Of a stretch of DNA of 64,000 bases, positions 24,642 to 35,663 are shown one piece after another. This DNA comes from Lobosporangium transversale. Taxonomy: Eukaryota > Mortierellomycota > Mortierellomycetes > Mortierellales > Mortierellaceae. Position numbers and translations under genes: made by a program. Each line of letters starts with the position of its first letter. Positions within the stretch are counted from its first letter, which is position 1. The stretch spans positions 397,149 to 461,148 of the forward strand of contig NW_019029013.1 in NCBI RefSeq assembly GCF_002105155.1. Reading direction: 5' to 3'. Under the pieces are notes generated by a model that saw only the letters and a list, made by a program, of their open reading frames with translations, was not told the DNA's origin and did no database searches.

Positions 24642-25333
24642 TCGCTGAATTACTCACAGTTTAGTCAGGGATTCAATAAATAAATAATAATTATGAACCT
24701 TGACAGACGGGGGGGGGGGAGTTTTGGTCTCATGCAGGTTGTTGATTATAGACTATAGACATTTTGTGAATGTCGCCATGCACCATTGGGTGGTTACATG
24801 CTCTCAATATTTATTTCTGAGTGTGTGTATTTTAAACACAAATGTAGCCAGCTCACATATTGCATTGCATATTCATTCAATTCTGTCGCTCACACACATA
24901 CTTTTTTAGTAGCCTTTTTATTTTTTTAAATATTTTTTTTCTGTCCATGTCCACATCCATATAATTCATTCAAGAATAAATGACCGACAACAGTAATCAT
25001 ATGGGCAGTACTAAATAGACCAATTGAATGGCCATCTAAATGCTCTGAATACAATAAATATCCTTTAACCATAAAAAAAGTTTTGAGTTATACTATTCAA
25101 TAAGACTTTGGAATGGACGGACTGAAAATAAAAAATAAAAAAGAGCTGAGCTGCTGTCAAGCATGGTCATCAACTAATTATGTTGACAATAGGACTCATA
25201 GACCCAATTTTAGGGGATGGGGATTGGGGCCATTCTTTGACTTACTTGATCATGGCTCACTCAATAGAAACCAAACATCCTTTTTATTTTATTTTTCTCC
25301 TCTCACTTGAACTCTCACACCAGCCCTCGCGCG

Positions 25334-25530
25334 TATATATCTTGGACCTCCTTTCCCTCATTTCACATTTTTTTTTTCTTCTTTCTTTTTCATTTCTCAT
25401 TCCATCTATCACGCTTTGATATCTTTTCTCTCTCACTCTTCACGTCAACTTCATCTTACGTTACCACCTACCAACTATCTACCACTACCTTACACGAATT
25501 CCCTTTTTATCACAAATATCCACATTCACC
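25334..25530 (+). promoter_or_regulatory. Core promoter and CT-rich leader of the Ala/Glu-rich protein gene
   Basis: A TATA-like TATATAT at 25334-25340 is followed by a long pyrimidine-rich leader (25350-25510) and a good start context (CACATTCACCATG). This layout is typical of strongly expressed fungal genes and agrees with the biased codons of the downstream frame. Confidence 0.5.
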
Positions 25531-26436
25531 ATGTCTAGCACCACCGCACCCGTTATTGACGTTCCCGTCGCCACCCACGAGAAGGAGGCTGTTGAGGCCC
25601 CCGCTCCCGCTGTCGAGGCAAAGCAGGAAGAGACTGCTGCTGCTACCGAGCCTACTGTTGAGGCCGCTGTCGAGTCCTCTGATGCTCCTGTCGAGAATGC
25701 TGAGGAGACTACCCCCGCCGTCGTTGTTGAGGAGGCTGCTGAGACCGCTGCCACCCCTGCTACTGAAGATGCTCCTGCTGCCAGCCCTTCCAAGGAGAAG
25801 AAGAAGTCTTGGATTGCAAAGTTGACCAACAACTTCAAGAAGTTGGCTGAGAAGAAGCCCAAGGCTGCCTCCCCTACTTCCTCCAACGTTTCTGAGGAGG
25901 CCGCTGCTGCCGATGCTGCAGAGACCTCTGCTGAAGCTCCCGCTGCTGAGGCTCCTGCTTCAGATGCTGCTGCAGAGCCCGCTGCAACCGCCGAGGAGGT
26001 CACTCCTGCTCCCGCTACTGAGGAGACCCCCGTTACCGTTACTATTGAAGAGCCTCAACAGGAGGCTGCCCCTGAGGAAAAGCCCGCTGCTGAAGAGAAG
26101 CAGGAGGAGAAGCCCGCTGTTGAGCACCTTGCTGCCCCCACCTTGGGCTCCAAGTTGAGCAAGCGCCTCTCTCTCGGATTCTTCAAGAGCAAGAAGGAGA
26201 AGAAGGAGAAGAAGGAGGAGGAGAAGACCGTTGCTCCTGTCCAGGAGGTCGCTGCTGAGAGCGAGACTGCCGAGGCTGAGGCCGAGGCCCCTGCTGCTAA
26301 GGAAGACAAGGCAGAGACCACTGAGACCGCTGAGGCCCCCGCTGCTGAAGCCGTTGAGCCTGCTACCACCGAGGTCACTACTGAGAAGCCAGTTGAGAAG
26401 CCAGCTGAGCAGCTCCCTGCCATTGCTGCCCACTAA
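25531..26436 (+). CDS. Ala/Glu/Pro-rich acidic protein with two basic amphipathic patches
   Basis: Intronless, 301 residues. The protein is almost entirely Ala, Glu, Pro, Thr and Val, acidic and probably disordered. Two exceptions are basic patches with aromatic residues: KEKKKSWIAKLTNNFKKLAE (from residue 88) and KLSKRLSLGFFKSKKEKKEK (from about 209). This resembles MARCKS and GAP43-like proteins in composition: an acidic Ala-rich rod with Lys/Ser/Phe effector segments that bind acidic lipids or calmodulin. There is no Gly2 myristoylation site, so this is analogy, not homology. Codon use is markedly biased (GCT/GCC, GAG, AAG, CCC) compared with neighbours, indicating high expression. No signal peptide or membrane segment. 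Confidence 0.88.
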   Translation: MSSTTAPVIDVPVATHEKEAVEAPAPAVEAKQEETAAATEPTVEAAVESSDAPVENAEETTPAVVVEEAAETAATPATEDAPAASPSKEKKKSWIAKLTNNFKKLAEKKPKAASPTSSNVSEEAAAADAAETSAEAPAAEAPASDAAAEPAATAEEVTPAPATEETPVTVTIEEPQQEAAPEEKPAAEEKQEEKPAVEHLAAPTLGSKLSKRLSLGFFKSKKEKKEKKEEEKTVAPVQEVAAESETAEAEAEAPAAKEDKAETTETAEAPAAEAVEPATTEVTTEKPVEKPAEQLPAIAAH

Positions 26437-28156
26437 GTGAAGACATAGCAGAAAGAACAAAAAAAAAAAAAAAAAAAAAAAGAAAAAGAAAAGCTTGACA
26501 TATCCCCAAGGGACTGATGGTGGTTTTACTTCAAGGTTGATCGTTTCAGAACCTTTTTGGTAAGTCCGAAGCATATTTTAACGACTACGCCATTGATACC
26601 TACTCCCTTTTCCTCTTTGTCAATCTCTTTTCCACAAAGCTGGGAAAGCAAAAAGCAAAGGAAGCAATGTCAGTCCATCAACATTTCCCTTGATTTCCTC
26701 ATGGCAAGCTCATTGTCACACGAAGAACAGATCATCAAGCATATGATATCGGACAATAACACATTACACGGGAACCTTACTGTTGGCGTGACATGGATCG
26801 TGCATTTTTATTCTTTTTTTCCTTTTTTTTCTTGGATTTGGGCTCGGGGTAACGGGACTGTTGTTGCACAACTGGATTTTAAAAAGTAAACGACTCTGTG
26901 CAACCAAATAACAAACAACAAGACACCGCACCACACATTGCTCTGGGAGAATGGTTGAGACTAATGAACAAACAATTCAAACCCAACAACATCCATCATG
27001 CAACAGACATACATATTTTAACACAAACACATAATGCATGCCAAATGGCCAAGGTCCATCATTATATCATCCACATCGTTTGTGAAGCATATGCATGCAG
27101 CAATCATGTGTGCGGTGTACCTTTTCATCGTCCTCCCCATCCCCTATCATCCACTGTTCCTCCCGCACCTACCATGTATCATCAACCCATATATACTTTT
27201 TACTAACATCAACTTTTTTTTATTTTTATTCATCTCCTTTAGTGTCGAGAATCGATCATAATGACCATTGCACTATCATCATCCCTCCGCGGGATTTCCT
27301 CTACTTTCCCAATTTTTTATTTTTTTTTTTCTTTTTGTTTCTTTTTAGTTTCTTTACGTTTCTGTTTTCTTTTCTTTGCAAGCATAATCTTCTCCTTATA
27401 ATATCATTAATTCTCTTTTTTTTGCTAAAAAAAAAAAATTACAAAAGAACAAAAAACAAAAAAAAAAAATCTGTTGTATCTTAAAAGCCATTTCTTCACT
27501 AATAGCCTTCCCTTCCCTTACCTCTCATGAGAGGATGCAACAACATACTGTCTTTTTAGTTTCTCCATACAACTCTACTAATAACTAATAGTACTTCCAA
27601 ATAATAATAAAAAAATATATAAAAAAAAAAAAAAGTTGTTCATTTGTCTGTTGATTGGTTTATTCATGTTATGGAAGTATGAAGATGACATGTGTTTATG
27701 GTCGTGATTGTGTGTGCAACAGGATTACTTTTTAAAGGTCATCTGAAAAGCTTCCTTGCTTTATTTACTCATAAGATTTATTTGCAGTAACTTTTTTTTT
27801 TTTTTTACTCAGGGAAAAAAAAAAAAAAAAAAAAAAACGTATGGGCAAGATGTTTGCCAATCATGTCGGATGTTTTTATTATTTGTTCTATGGTTTTACA
27901 TTATTTTACACCCCTAGGCTCCTAGCGCCACAAGGGCTGCACCATAGAAGAAATCCACCACTCAATGGAAGGTAAAAGATGAAGGAAAAAAAAAAAAAAA
28001 AAAAAAAAAAAAACGCGTTTTTGAAAGCTTAGATACATGGGAATCCAAGAGTGTGCCTGTGATTTATAGAGTTAACCCCTTAATTAGACTAGGAGAGAGA
28101 TTAAATTGAGCACTCAACTGCGGCTACTTTGAAAACTCCTTTCAAAACTTAACAAA
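26437..28156. other. Intergenic region, about 1.7 kb
   Basis: It starts with the 3' flank of the Ala/Glu-rich gene (A run at about 26459). Several T- and A-rich tracts follow. No supported gene. Confidence 0.5.
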
Positions 28157-28701
28157 ATGGTTCGTGACTGTCTGGATTATTGAATAACGCATTCACAGCG
28201 TGTGGAGGCGGAGAGAGAAAGAGGAAGTAATTCAGGATGGGGAAAATATCCACAAAGGAGAGCAAGAAGAAAAGCAGCGCATCCATCGATCAAATGTATA
28301 GCAAAATTATCAATCAACATAGCTATGTTACATTGATATATTGGAAAAGGAAAAGGGAAAGAAAGCGAACAAGGAGCAGTAGAAGAAAAAAAAAAAAAAA
28401 AGCCCGATGATGGAGCATGTCTTTATAACGGCCAACCAACAATCATGGAGGAAATGAAAAGAGTTAATGAAACAGGAATCTAGAACGATTCATTTCCTTT
28501 CATATCATCAGAAGTGGAGTTCACAACCTCGACATTGTTTTGTTAAATCTGTTGGATTCGGTCTTTCCAGCGCAAATTCGTTTCACGAAGACCCACCCTC
28601 GAATCACAACTTTGTCTATTACAAGTCGGGAGGGGAGTTTTTTTATTCTCTCTTTCAACAGAGACCAGTGCTCTCGAGTTTGCAATAGGATTTCGATGAG
28701 G

Positions 28702-28736
<35 letters not shown>

Positions 28737-29024
28737 ATTCTTTTGGGAGACAGCTCTGGAGCTGAGGACCAATAATCCAATCATAAGGAAAGAATCGATG
28801 AATGGAGCTCGAAATAGTCAATTCGATGAAAGCTTTCATTAACTTGGAGAGCTTTTTTTACATCGGCTACAGACAACCTTTTTTTCGGCACTGGCTAAAA
28901 AAATACGCTCAAACACTCACAACTGTACATTTTTATGTCCATAAAAACAGTAACTTATCGAAGTTTTTTTTTTTTTTTTTTTTTTTTAATTTTCTTTACT
29001 TTTGTTTAAATGGGACCTGATTAG

Positions 29025-29480
29025 GCTGACGAACACCACGATGACGCTGCCGTCGATGTGAAGAAGAAGAGAACGTTCCGCAAGTTCTCTTACCGCGGTA
29101 TTGACCTCGATAAGCTCTTGGACCTGTCCTCTGAGCAGTTGATGGATTTGGTGAACGCCCGCCCTCGCAGACGTTTCCAACGCGGTCTTAAGCGCAAGCC
29201 CATGGGTTTGATCAAGAAGCTCCGTCAGGCCAAGAAGGATGCTCCAGCCTTGGAGAAGCCCGCTGTGGTCAAGACTCATCTTCGTAACATGATTGTTGTC
29301 CCTGAGATGATTGGCTCCATTGTGGGTGTCTACAACGGAAAGACTTTCAACCAGATTGAAATCAAGCCTGAGATGATCGGTCACTACTTGGGAGAGTTCT
29401 CCATCACCTACAAGCCCGTCAAGCACGGTCGTCCCGGTATTGGTGCTACTCACTCATCTCGCTTCATCCCTCTCAAGTAA
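29025..29480 (+). CDS. RPS15: 40S ribosomal protein uS19 (RPS15), main exon
   Basis: The exon opens after a TTAG acceptor and encodes [20 protein letters not shown] to the stop, 151 residues. With the initiator Met this gives about 152, against 142-145 in yeast and human. Family segments include [63 protein letters not shown] and the C-terminal [10 protein letters not shown]. uS19 sits in the head of the small subunit near the decoding site. The start codon is in an upstream exon. The best candidate is ATG at 28157-28159 (context AACAAAATG) with a phase-0 intron of 865 nt and a weak GTTCGT donor. A closer option is ATG at about 28935 with a short intron. Codons are strongly biased, as expected. 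The TAA stop runs into an A tract. Confidence 0.93.
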   Translation, partial: ADEHHDDAAVDVKKKRTFRKFSYRGIDLDKLLDLSSEQLMDLVNARPRRRFQRGLKRKPMGLIKKLRQAKKDAPALEKPAVVKTHLRNMIVVPEMIGSIVGVYNGKTFNQIEIKPEMIGHYLGEFSITYKPVKHGRPGIGATHSSRFIPLK

Positions 29481-30249
29481 AAAAAAAAAAAAAGACAGAT
29501 TTTTTTACTTGTTTTATTTCAATACATGACATTTTTTTTGAGAAAAAAACGACATTACCGTTGAGGTGGATTTTGTTTCTTTTTGAGTGATACAGCCAAG
29601 TGTTCACTACAGAAATAAACACTTTTCCTTATGCTCCCAGAAGAGACACAGCAAGGTCGGCACAATAGGCTCCAAGCTTGTATGGACACTTTTTTTTTTT
29701 TGTTTACACAAGTCCTATTGAGTTTGTTAGATACATGATAGCGGCCTTTTTTTTTTTTTTTTTTTTTTTTACTTTCTTTTACAATGCCAACAATTATGAA
29801 GACATGAAATGTATTGCTTGGCCTTCAGCTTTACCTTGGAATGAATCTTTGCGGTCCTTTTTGTCAATGTTTAGAGGCAGGGTGGTAAAACAACCTTTAG
29901 AAGAGTGGGAGGAGATTAAGATATCGATGATAACATTAGCAGCTTCATTTCGCAGTTGACACGCGTTGATTTATTTGAGACAGTAGATCAGCCTTTGGAA
30001 AAAATTTTACTTTAACTACCTCCCCTTGCAAGGAGCCCTTGAATGACTAAGGAACCTGATTTTCTTGTGATGATCTGTTACTGAGCTAGATATGAGTGAT
30101 GGTGGTGCCCAACAAAACTGGGAAGTGCTACTTCCACTTAGCCATAATCCAGTGACAACAAATGATTGGGTCTTGTGCGGGGTTGTATTATAAATGTTTA
30201 GTTTAATTCATGATCTCTATAGTCTACATACTCTATCATGATGTTATCA

Positions 30250-30279
<30 letters not shown>
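29481..30279. other. Intergenic region between convergent genes
   Basis: The RPS15 gene and the RNA-ligase fusion converge here. T runs near 29690, 29748 and 30253. No supported gene. Confidence 0.5.
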
Positions 30280-30283
<4 letters not shown>

Positions 30284-33200
30284 CTTTCTTCATCATAACG
30301 TGGTAAAGTTTCTTCATGCCATAGTAACAGATTCGCAACCTGTTCTTTAGTGCCCCACCGCTCTTCTCCTGCAATGAAATCTGGACGGACTACCTTGGAT
30401 CGCATCAGTAGCCGATCATTCTGATCGACCCGAAAGTACAACCCCTCAACACGTTCCTGTTGCCTTTTTGCTTGTGTACACACCGAAGTTTGATCTACTT
30501 TTTTCTCTTCTTCCTCTTTCTCTTGTTCACTACGGCGCATCAATGCTGATCGGGATTGAAGCATTTCAATAGTCCATTGTAGCGTTTTTTTTACATCTCC
30601 ATATACATCCTCTGGGATCTGAATGATCGGGTTGAGTGTCAACTGTGTCTTGGCTACTGCAGATCGGAAGAGCTTTCGAGATACGAATGTCCCTGTTTTA
30701 ACATCGTATAGATCAAAAGGTACAAACCACGACTTAAGACCTGTGTACTCGACTGAATGTTTTGCATAGAGCCATTCACCATAAAGGACATAGGGCGCCA
30801 GACCGTCTTGAAGAACTCTGTCCTCATCCACATATTCATTCTCATCCTCATCTTCTTCATCTTCCCAGGATCCATCATCATCGCCATTCGTAACGTCCCC
30901 AGCCGAAGCAGAACTGGTCCTGTCGTAAACATTACTATGCTCTGATGCTTCATCTTCGCTCTCTGAGTCCTCTCTCTCCTCCTCTGCTTCTACTCCCTGT
31001 TCTTTGTTTCCCCTTGGGTCGTTATCATCAAATCGCCAACGGCCTTCACAGAGATACAGGATGTCCTCCCTATGTTTGTCTAACCAACTGTTCAGTTTCT
31101 TAAACTGCCAATGATCATCTGGATGTACAAAGTGGTTCCTGTTTTGGACTCGGATCTTGGGTGGTGGCCCAGGGGCTGTAATGCCTGCAAATCCGTTCAT
31201 GGTTTTGAAATGCACTACACTGAACCCAATGTTAGCACCATCCATCTTTTCTTCTACCGTTAGGACCTGGTGCGGTTTAGGCACAAAGTATTGGTATAAG
31301 GCTGAGGGCGGTAGAAGTAAATCTGATCGACTAATGGCTGAATTCTTTTCTTCAGATGCAACAACGGATGGTGATAAAAACAGATCCGCGATATGATCAG
31401 TTTTTTGCGCCAGACTCTGTCGTATCGTTAGCGGATCGAATAGATGAGGCGTTCTCGGATATTTCTGCATGGGTCGGTCATAATTGATTAGTGGCGTCGC
31501 AAACGAGACGCCCCTGGGAGAGGCAGATTCCTGTCCTTGGCTTTGGATCTGATTTGTGGACAATATTGTGGTATCAACAGAAGGGCTCTTCCAGTTACCC
31601 TTAATAGGTTTCTTGACCGCTGGTCGGTGCCCGGTTAAAGATGCAAATCGCAATGCTTTGGAAGATGATAAATCCAAAAAAGATACATCTGGAAGTAAAA
31701 TTTGAGATGAAAACTGTGGATTGCTGTCTTCCTTTTGATCATTAGCATCGCCACCGGCTTTACCGGCCTCTCTTAAGTTATGGCTTTTACTCTCATGAGT
31801 AAAACCATCGTAACCACCGTTACCGTGATTATCGTCCTCTTCAACGTCTTCATCCTCCTCTTCCACACTCTCCATGCTTACAGGTGATAATACTTTTGCA
31901 TCGCCACTTTCTGGTGATGTTAAAGATGATATAGTAGAAAAAGTTGTCGCCATGCTCACAACAGTAGCGGCAGTGCCATTAGACTTTCGCTGCAGCGCCT
32001 TGGTAGGAATAAAAGCTGGCCTAGTCTTGATGGCGAGTTTCGTTTCCACTCCATTCGTTGACGTCCTAAGTTTAGCTGGGGCATCCGCTGCAAACTTTTT
32101 CATAATTTGCAACAATTGATCAATCCCTTCATCGTCCCCAACTTCTACTAGAGTCTTACACCAGTTCCCTTCCTTATTCAAATTCGGAAACTCAAATCCT
32201 TTTGCAAAACTACGAACGACCTTGTCCCCTTTTCCAGCTTCCACGGTTGGATGGTTTTCTCTCGAGTCCACACGTTTAATACACTGCTCAATATTCCTCG
32301 AGAACCAGACCATGGCCGTCTCATCGGGCTGGAACGCGAGCTCATACCATTCCTTCCGTTCTGCCATGGTTGGGTTGCATCGATCGATAAAGACGGTCAT
32401 CGGTAAAGCCTTGCCAGGCCCACGGACCGCAAGCGATTGCTGCTGACGTCTCATATTCTGCGCCAGTAGCCTCTCACAGACTGCGCGTGACCCTAACTCA
32501 TCCTGTGAAATACGCTCAAAATGCTCTGGAAACCCTTGCATCAAAGTTGTGACTAGATGACTCTTACCACTTCCAGGTAATCCTACAAGGATAACCAATT
32601 TCGGTGCGGATACCAAGGGTGCTCCGGAAATATGGAATGAAGGGCGTTCCTTCGAGTTTTTTCCATGGCCACCGCTGCCACCGCCATTCTTTTTAGACTT
32701 TTGACCCCGCTGAAGCTGTCGAGCACGCATATTATGTTGGACAATCAAATGATGCTGATGGTGTTGTGAACCAGGGATCTTTATGATCTTCTCTGGCGGG
32801 GGTGGCACAAATGTGTGTGCAGGTTCCAGAGATATTTTGCGAGGGCCCTTCTTGCCCTTCTTTCCAGGCTTTCTACCTCCCCTGGCATAGTCATCGTCTG
32901 ATAATTCATCTCCTTCATCTTCTGCGCCAGCAGCGGCGTTTACAGGTGGAGTCGATGACGAAGAGGGTTTTGGTTTAGGTGGGTGATCTCTCTTTGCTTC
33001 TTTCTTAGCCTTGGTAGTGACGGAAGTAGTAGTGTTTGATTCAGATTTAGAATCGAGTCCTCCTCCATCTCCCTGCCCTACTCCAGGGACATGGTCATGG
33101 TCAGATACGGTTATATCTGAAGAAGAGCTAATGTTAGTACCTCTCGATGAGCTCGATCGCGCAGATCTGGAGGAGGACTGCCTCCAAAGCCAATCACCAT

Positions 33201-34740
33201 AAGCTTTGACTGCTTTCTCTTGTTCAACGCTCTCGATACTTCCCGGTCGCAACTCTCTCAAATACGCTATCGCATCTTTAGCCGTCATCATAGGTTGAAA
33301 TCGGTTCAGACATTCACTCCTCTGAACGGAGTATCCTACAAAAGTCCACTCCTTTAGTGACTCCAATTCATCATCATTTTCATCTTCCTCAAGCAAAAAA
33401 GAACAGCATTTCCCTGGAAGCGTTGCAGCAACTGTTTCCTGATTTCCAAGCCCCTTGCGGAAATAATCCAAATCATATGGATGCACATTATTGTGCTTGA
33501 TGCATTCTGTACAGTATCCATGGGCCTCATGACCCAACGCTCCAAATCGGATCAGGTAAGCCGCTAGAACAATACCCGCCCTGCCTTTTCCTCCTCCACA
33601 ATGAATTAATGTCGCTCTCTGATGAGGGTATTCTGGCGGTGTCAATAGTTCTGGGTTGGGTATCTCAACACCGTCTGCCATATCTGCCGTTGTTGTTGTT
33701 GTTGTTGCACATCCAGTGCGTATGCACCATCCCATTAACACCTCAAAAACCTCTGGGAATCCAGGCGCTTTTCGATTCTCGACTGGTACAAATGCATTCC
33801 TGATCAGTTTCGGGACTGATGTTGGAGAAATTTGTTCATCTCGTTTCTGTTGTTGTTGTCCATGAGAAGACTGATGGTGGAACCATGTTGGCGATAAGGG
33901 TGATTCTCGGATAAGGGTGATCACCAATCGGAACCCTGCCTGTTCCAATGCATCTATATCCTGCTCATTCCTCGGGATTGAACAACCTGCGACTGAACAT
34001 GAGTGCGTCACGTTCAGATACGAAAAAAACCGAGGCATGTTATGAGGTGTTTTCTTTTGTGGCCACAGAGTTGCCTGCCAAGAGGATGATATGCTTGAAT
34101 TGCCTAGAAGCGTAGTCTGCTGAATCTGAACCTGACGCTCCCACGCAAGTAGAGTCTCGTTTTTGTGAGACCTTTGTACAACAAGCGAACGGCGTGTATT
34201 GATAGCAATTGAGGCATTTGTCGCAAAAATAATGGCTAATATGTTATGATAGAGGTGTTTTTGAGGTGAATTGAGTGAGAGATAGTAACGCTGTGGAGGT
34301 CCTAAAGAGGTGAGTGTATCCTGACCGGATGGAAGGATGTCAATCCGGATATTGATCTGTCGACTGAGGTAGCAGAGTGCTGTAATGATGTATGTTTGGA
34401 TCGGAAGGATTGTCTCTGCATTAATGATGTTTGAACCCAAGTGATCTGGGGGAAAGACCAGATCGATAATAGGCTCGTCTGCCTGAACATCAAGATCCAA
34501 TTCCTGTTCCAGGTCGAGACCATTTGCCAAAACGTCCAATGAAGCTCGGAGCTCCACATCTGGGGAAATTGAAGAAGAAGAAGGTGAAAGTAGAAATGAG
34601 GTTGTTTCCAATACTGCGGACCAGAAGAGAATAGAGGAGTCGAAGAAATCCGCATCCTTGAAAGCAGCAGCAGCGTTAGTGAGAGTCAGTTCCAATGAGC
34701 CATTCAGGGCGGCAGAGAGGCTTTGATTATTATTTGCCAT
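30280..34740 (-). CDS. Putative trifunctional RNA-repair protein: DSP-like phosphatase, polynucleotide kinase and Rnl2-like RNA ligase
   Basis: Intronless, 1486 residues. Domain 1 is a dual-specificity-phosphatase-like fold with the signature HCGGGKGRAG (Cys381, Arg387), followed by AAYLIRFG. The usual acid loop reads VPVENRKAP. Domain 2 is a P-loop kinase with VILVGLPGSGKSHL (Lys726) and FIDRCNPTMAERKEWYELAF, as in polynucleotide kinases and aprataxin-like kinases. Domain 3 is an RNA ligase: nucleotidyl-lysine motif VEEKMDGANIGFS (Lys1165), VLYGEWLYAKHSVEYTGL, WFVPFDLYD, EGLYFRVD, and the motif V-like KVVRPDF (Lys1449). These match Rnl2/DRB0094-type ligases. Low-complexity linkers (Ser-rich, and acidic between ligase motifs) separate the domains. 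The set would suit removal of a phosphate, 5' phosphorylation and ligation of broken RNA. Substrate and order of action are inferred. The stop is followed directly by about 29 A (on its strand). Confidence 0.85.
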
Positions 34741-35663
34741 TTTACGATAGATTTCTTTTTTTTTTTTTTTGCAATATCAAAAAGGCGCAATTGACTTGAA
34801 CGGTTTGCTGTATCTTTGCGTTGTAACTTGTTCGAGATTTAGACAGAAGCACACATGAAGAAACATATACACAGTTATGCTATTGACATGTCATAAAAGA
34901 CCATTCAAAGTCAAAGATAAGAAAGAAAAATATGACGCATTTCAAGATGAATACCACTTGTTATAATATTTAAAAGAATTGACAGTTTTTCCTACTTATG
35001 GGAATCTGACATACAAAAAAAGAAAGAATAGGGCTATTGCTAACAAGCTACAGTTTACCTACCAAATGGCTAGATAAAGTAAACAAGAATGGAAATTGCT
35101 CTGTAATCAGACGTAGGGGGAATCAAAGCACAGATGAAATATGATTCGGGAGGTGGGGCGAGAATGAGACGAGATTTGTTGATGAAGATGACTGAGATTC
35201 TTCTTTTCCCAGTCATTTTTAAAGTTGGATGGTGTCACCAGTGCGGCAGTACAGTCACGCCTGCCCTTGAGAAGAGAGCAACAAAGACTTGTGTGTGTTT
35301 ATCTTTCTTTTCACTTGTGCGACGTATTCAACTAGGGAAAAGCTTGGGATATTTGAGCATGTTCTCCATCAAGCTTTTGAATCCAAGACCAAGATTATTT
35401 TTTTTTAGAAACATCTGTTAATATCTGTTATCAAGCTACACCATAGTTTGATGTTTAAAGTAATATTTTAATTTGTTCGCAGTTACAAACAAATATATCA
35501 ATGCAAACGACATGTCATGAAGGTTGTATGTAGGGAATAATGATAAAAAAAGAGATCAAAAAGGCAAAGTGAAAACAAATCTTCACTTGCTTACAATCAA
35601 TATACTAAAAAATAATAAAAATATGCAAAAGAGATGCTACTATGATAAAGAATTCCTGATCCT
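34741..35663. other. Intergenic region, about 0.9 kb
   Basis: Promoter side of the RNA-ligase fusion and 3' flank of RRP12. A short frame at 35134-35421 has no family features. No supported gene. Confidence 0.5.

Larger units (their letters stand above)
18994..25333. other. Gene-poor AT-rich stretch of about 6.3 kb
   Basis: No convincing protein gene except one weak candidate exon near 24381-24641. It contains more than a dozen A or T runs of 15 or longer, short TA repeats (near 19930, 22480 and 22525) and several small tandem repeats. Frames here are mostly homopolymer-driven (poly-Phe or poly-Lys). No transposon open frame, long terminal repeat or tRNA was recognised. Confidence 0.5.

Noticed and set aside
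26055-26574. Long antisense frames opposite the Ala/Glu-rich gene
   Set aside because: They are mirror images of biased GCT/GAG codons (Ser/Ala and Leu/Gly repeats), expected by chance.
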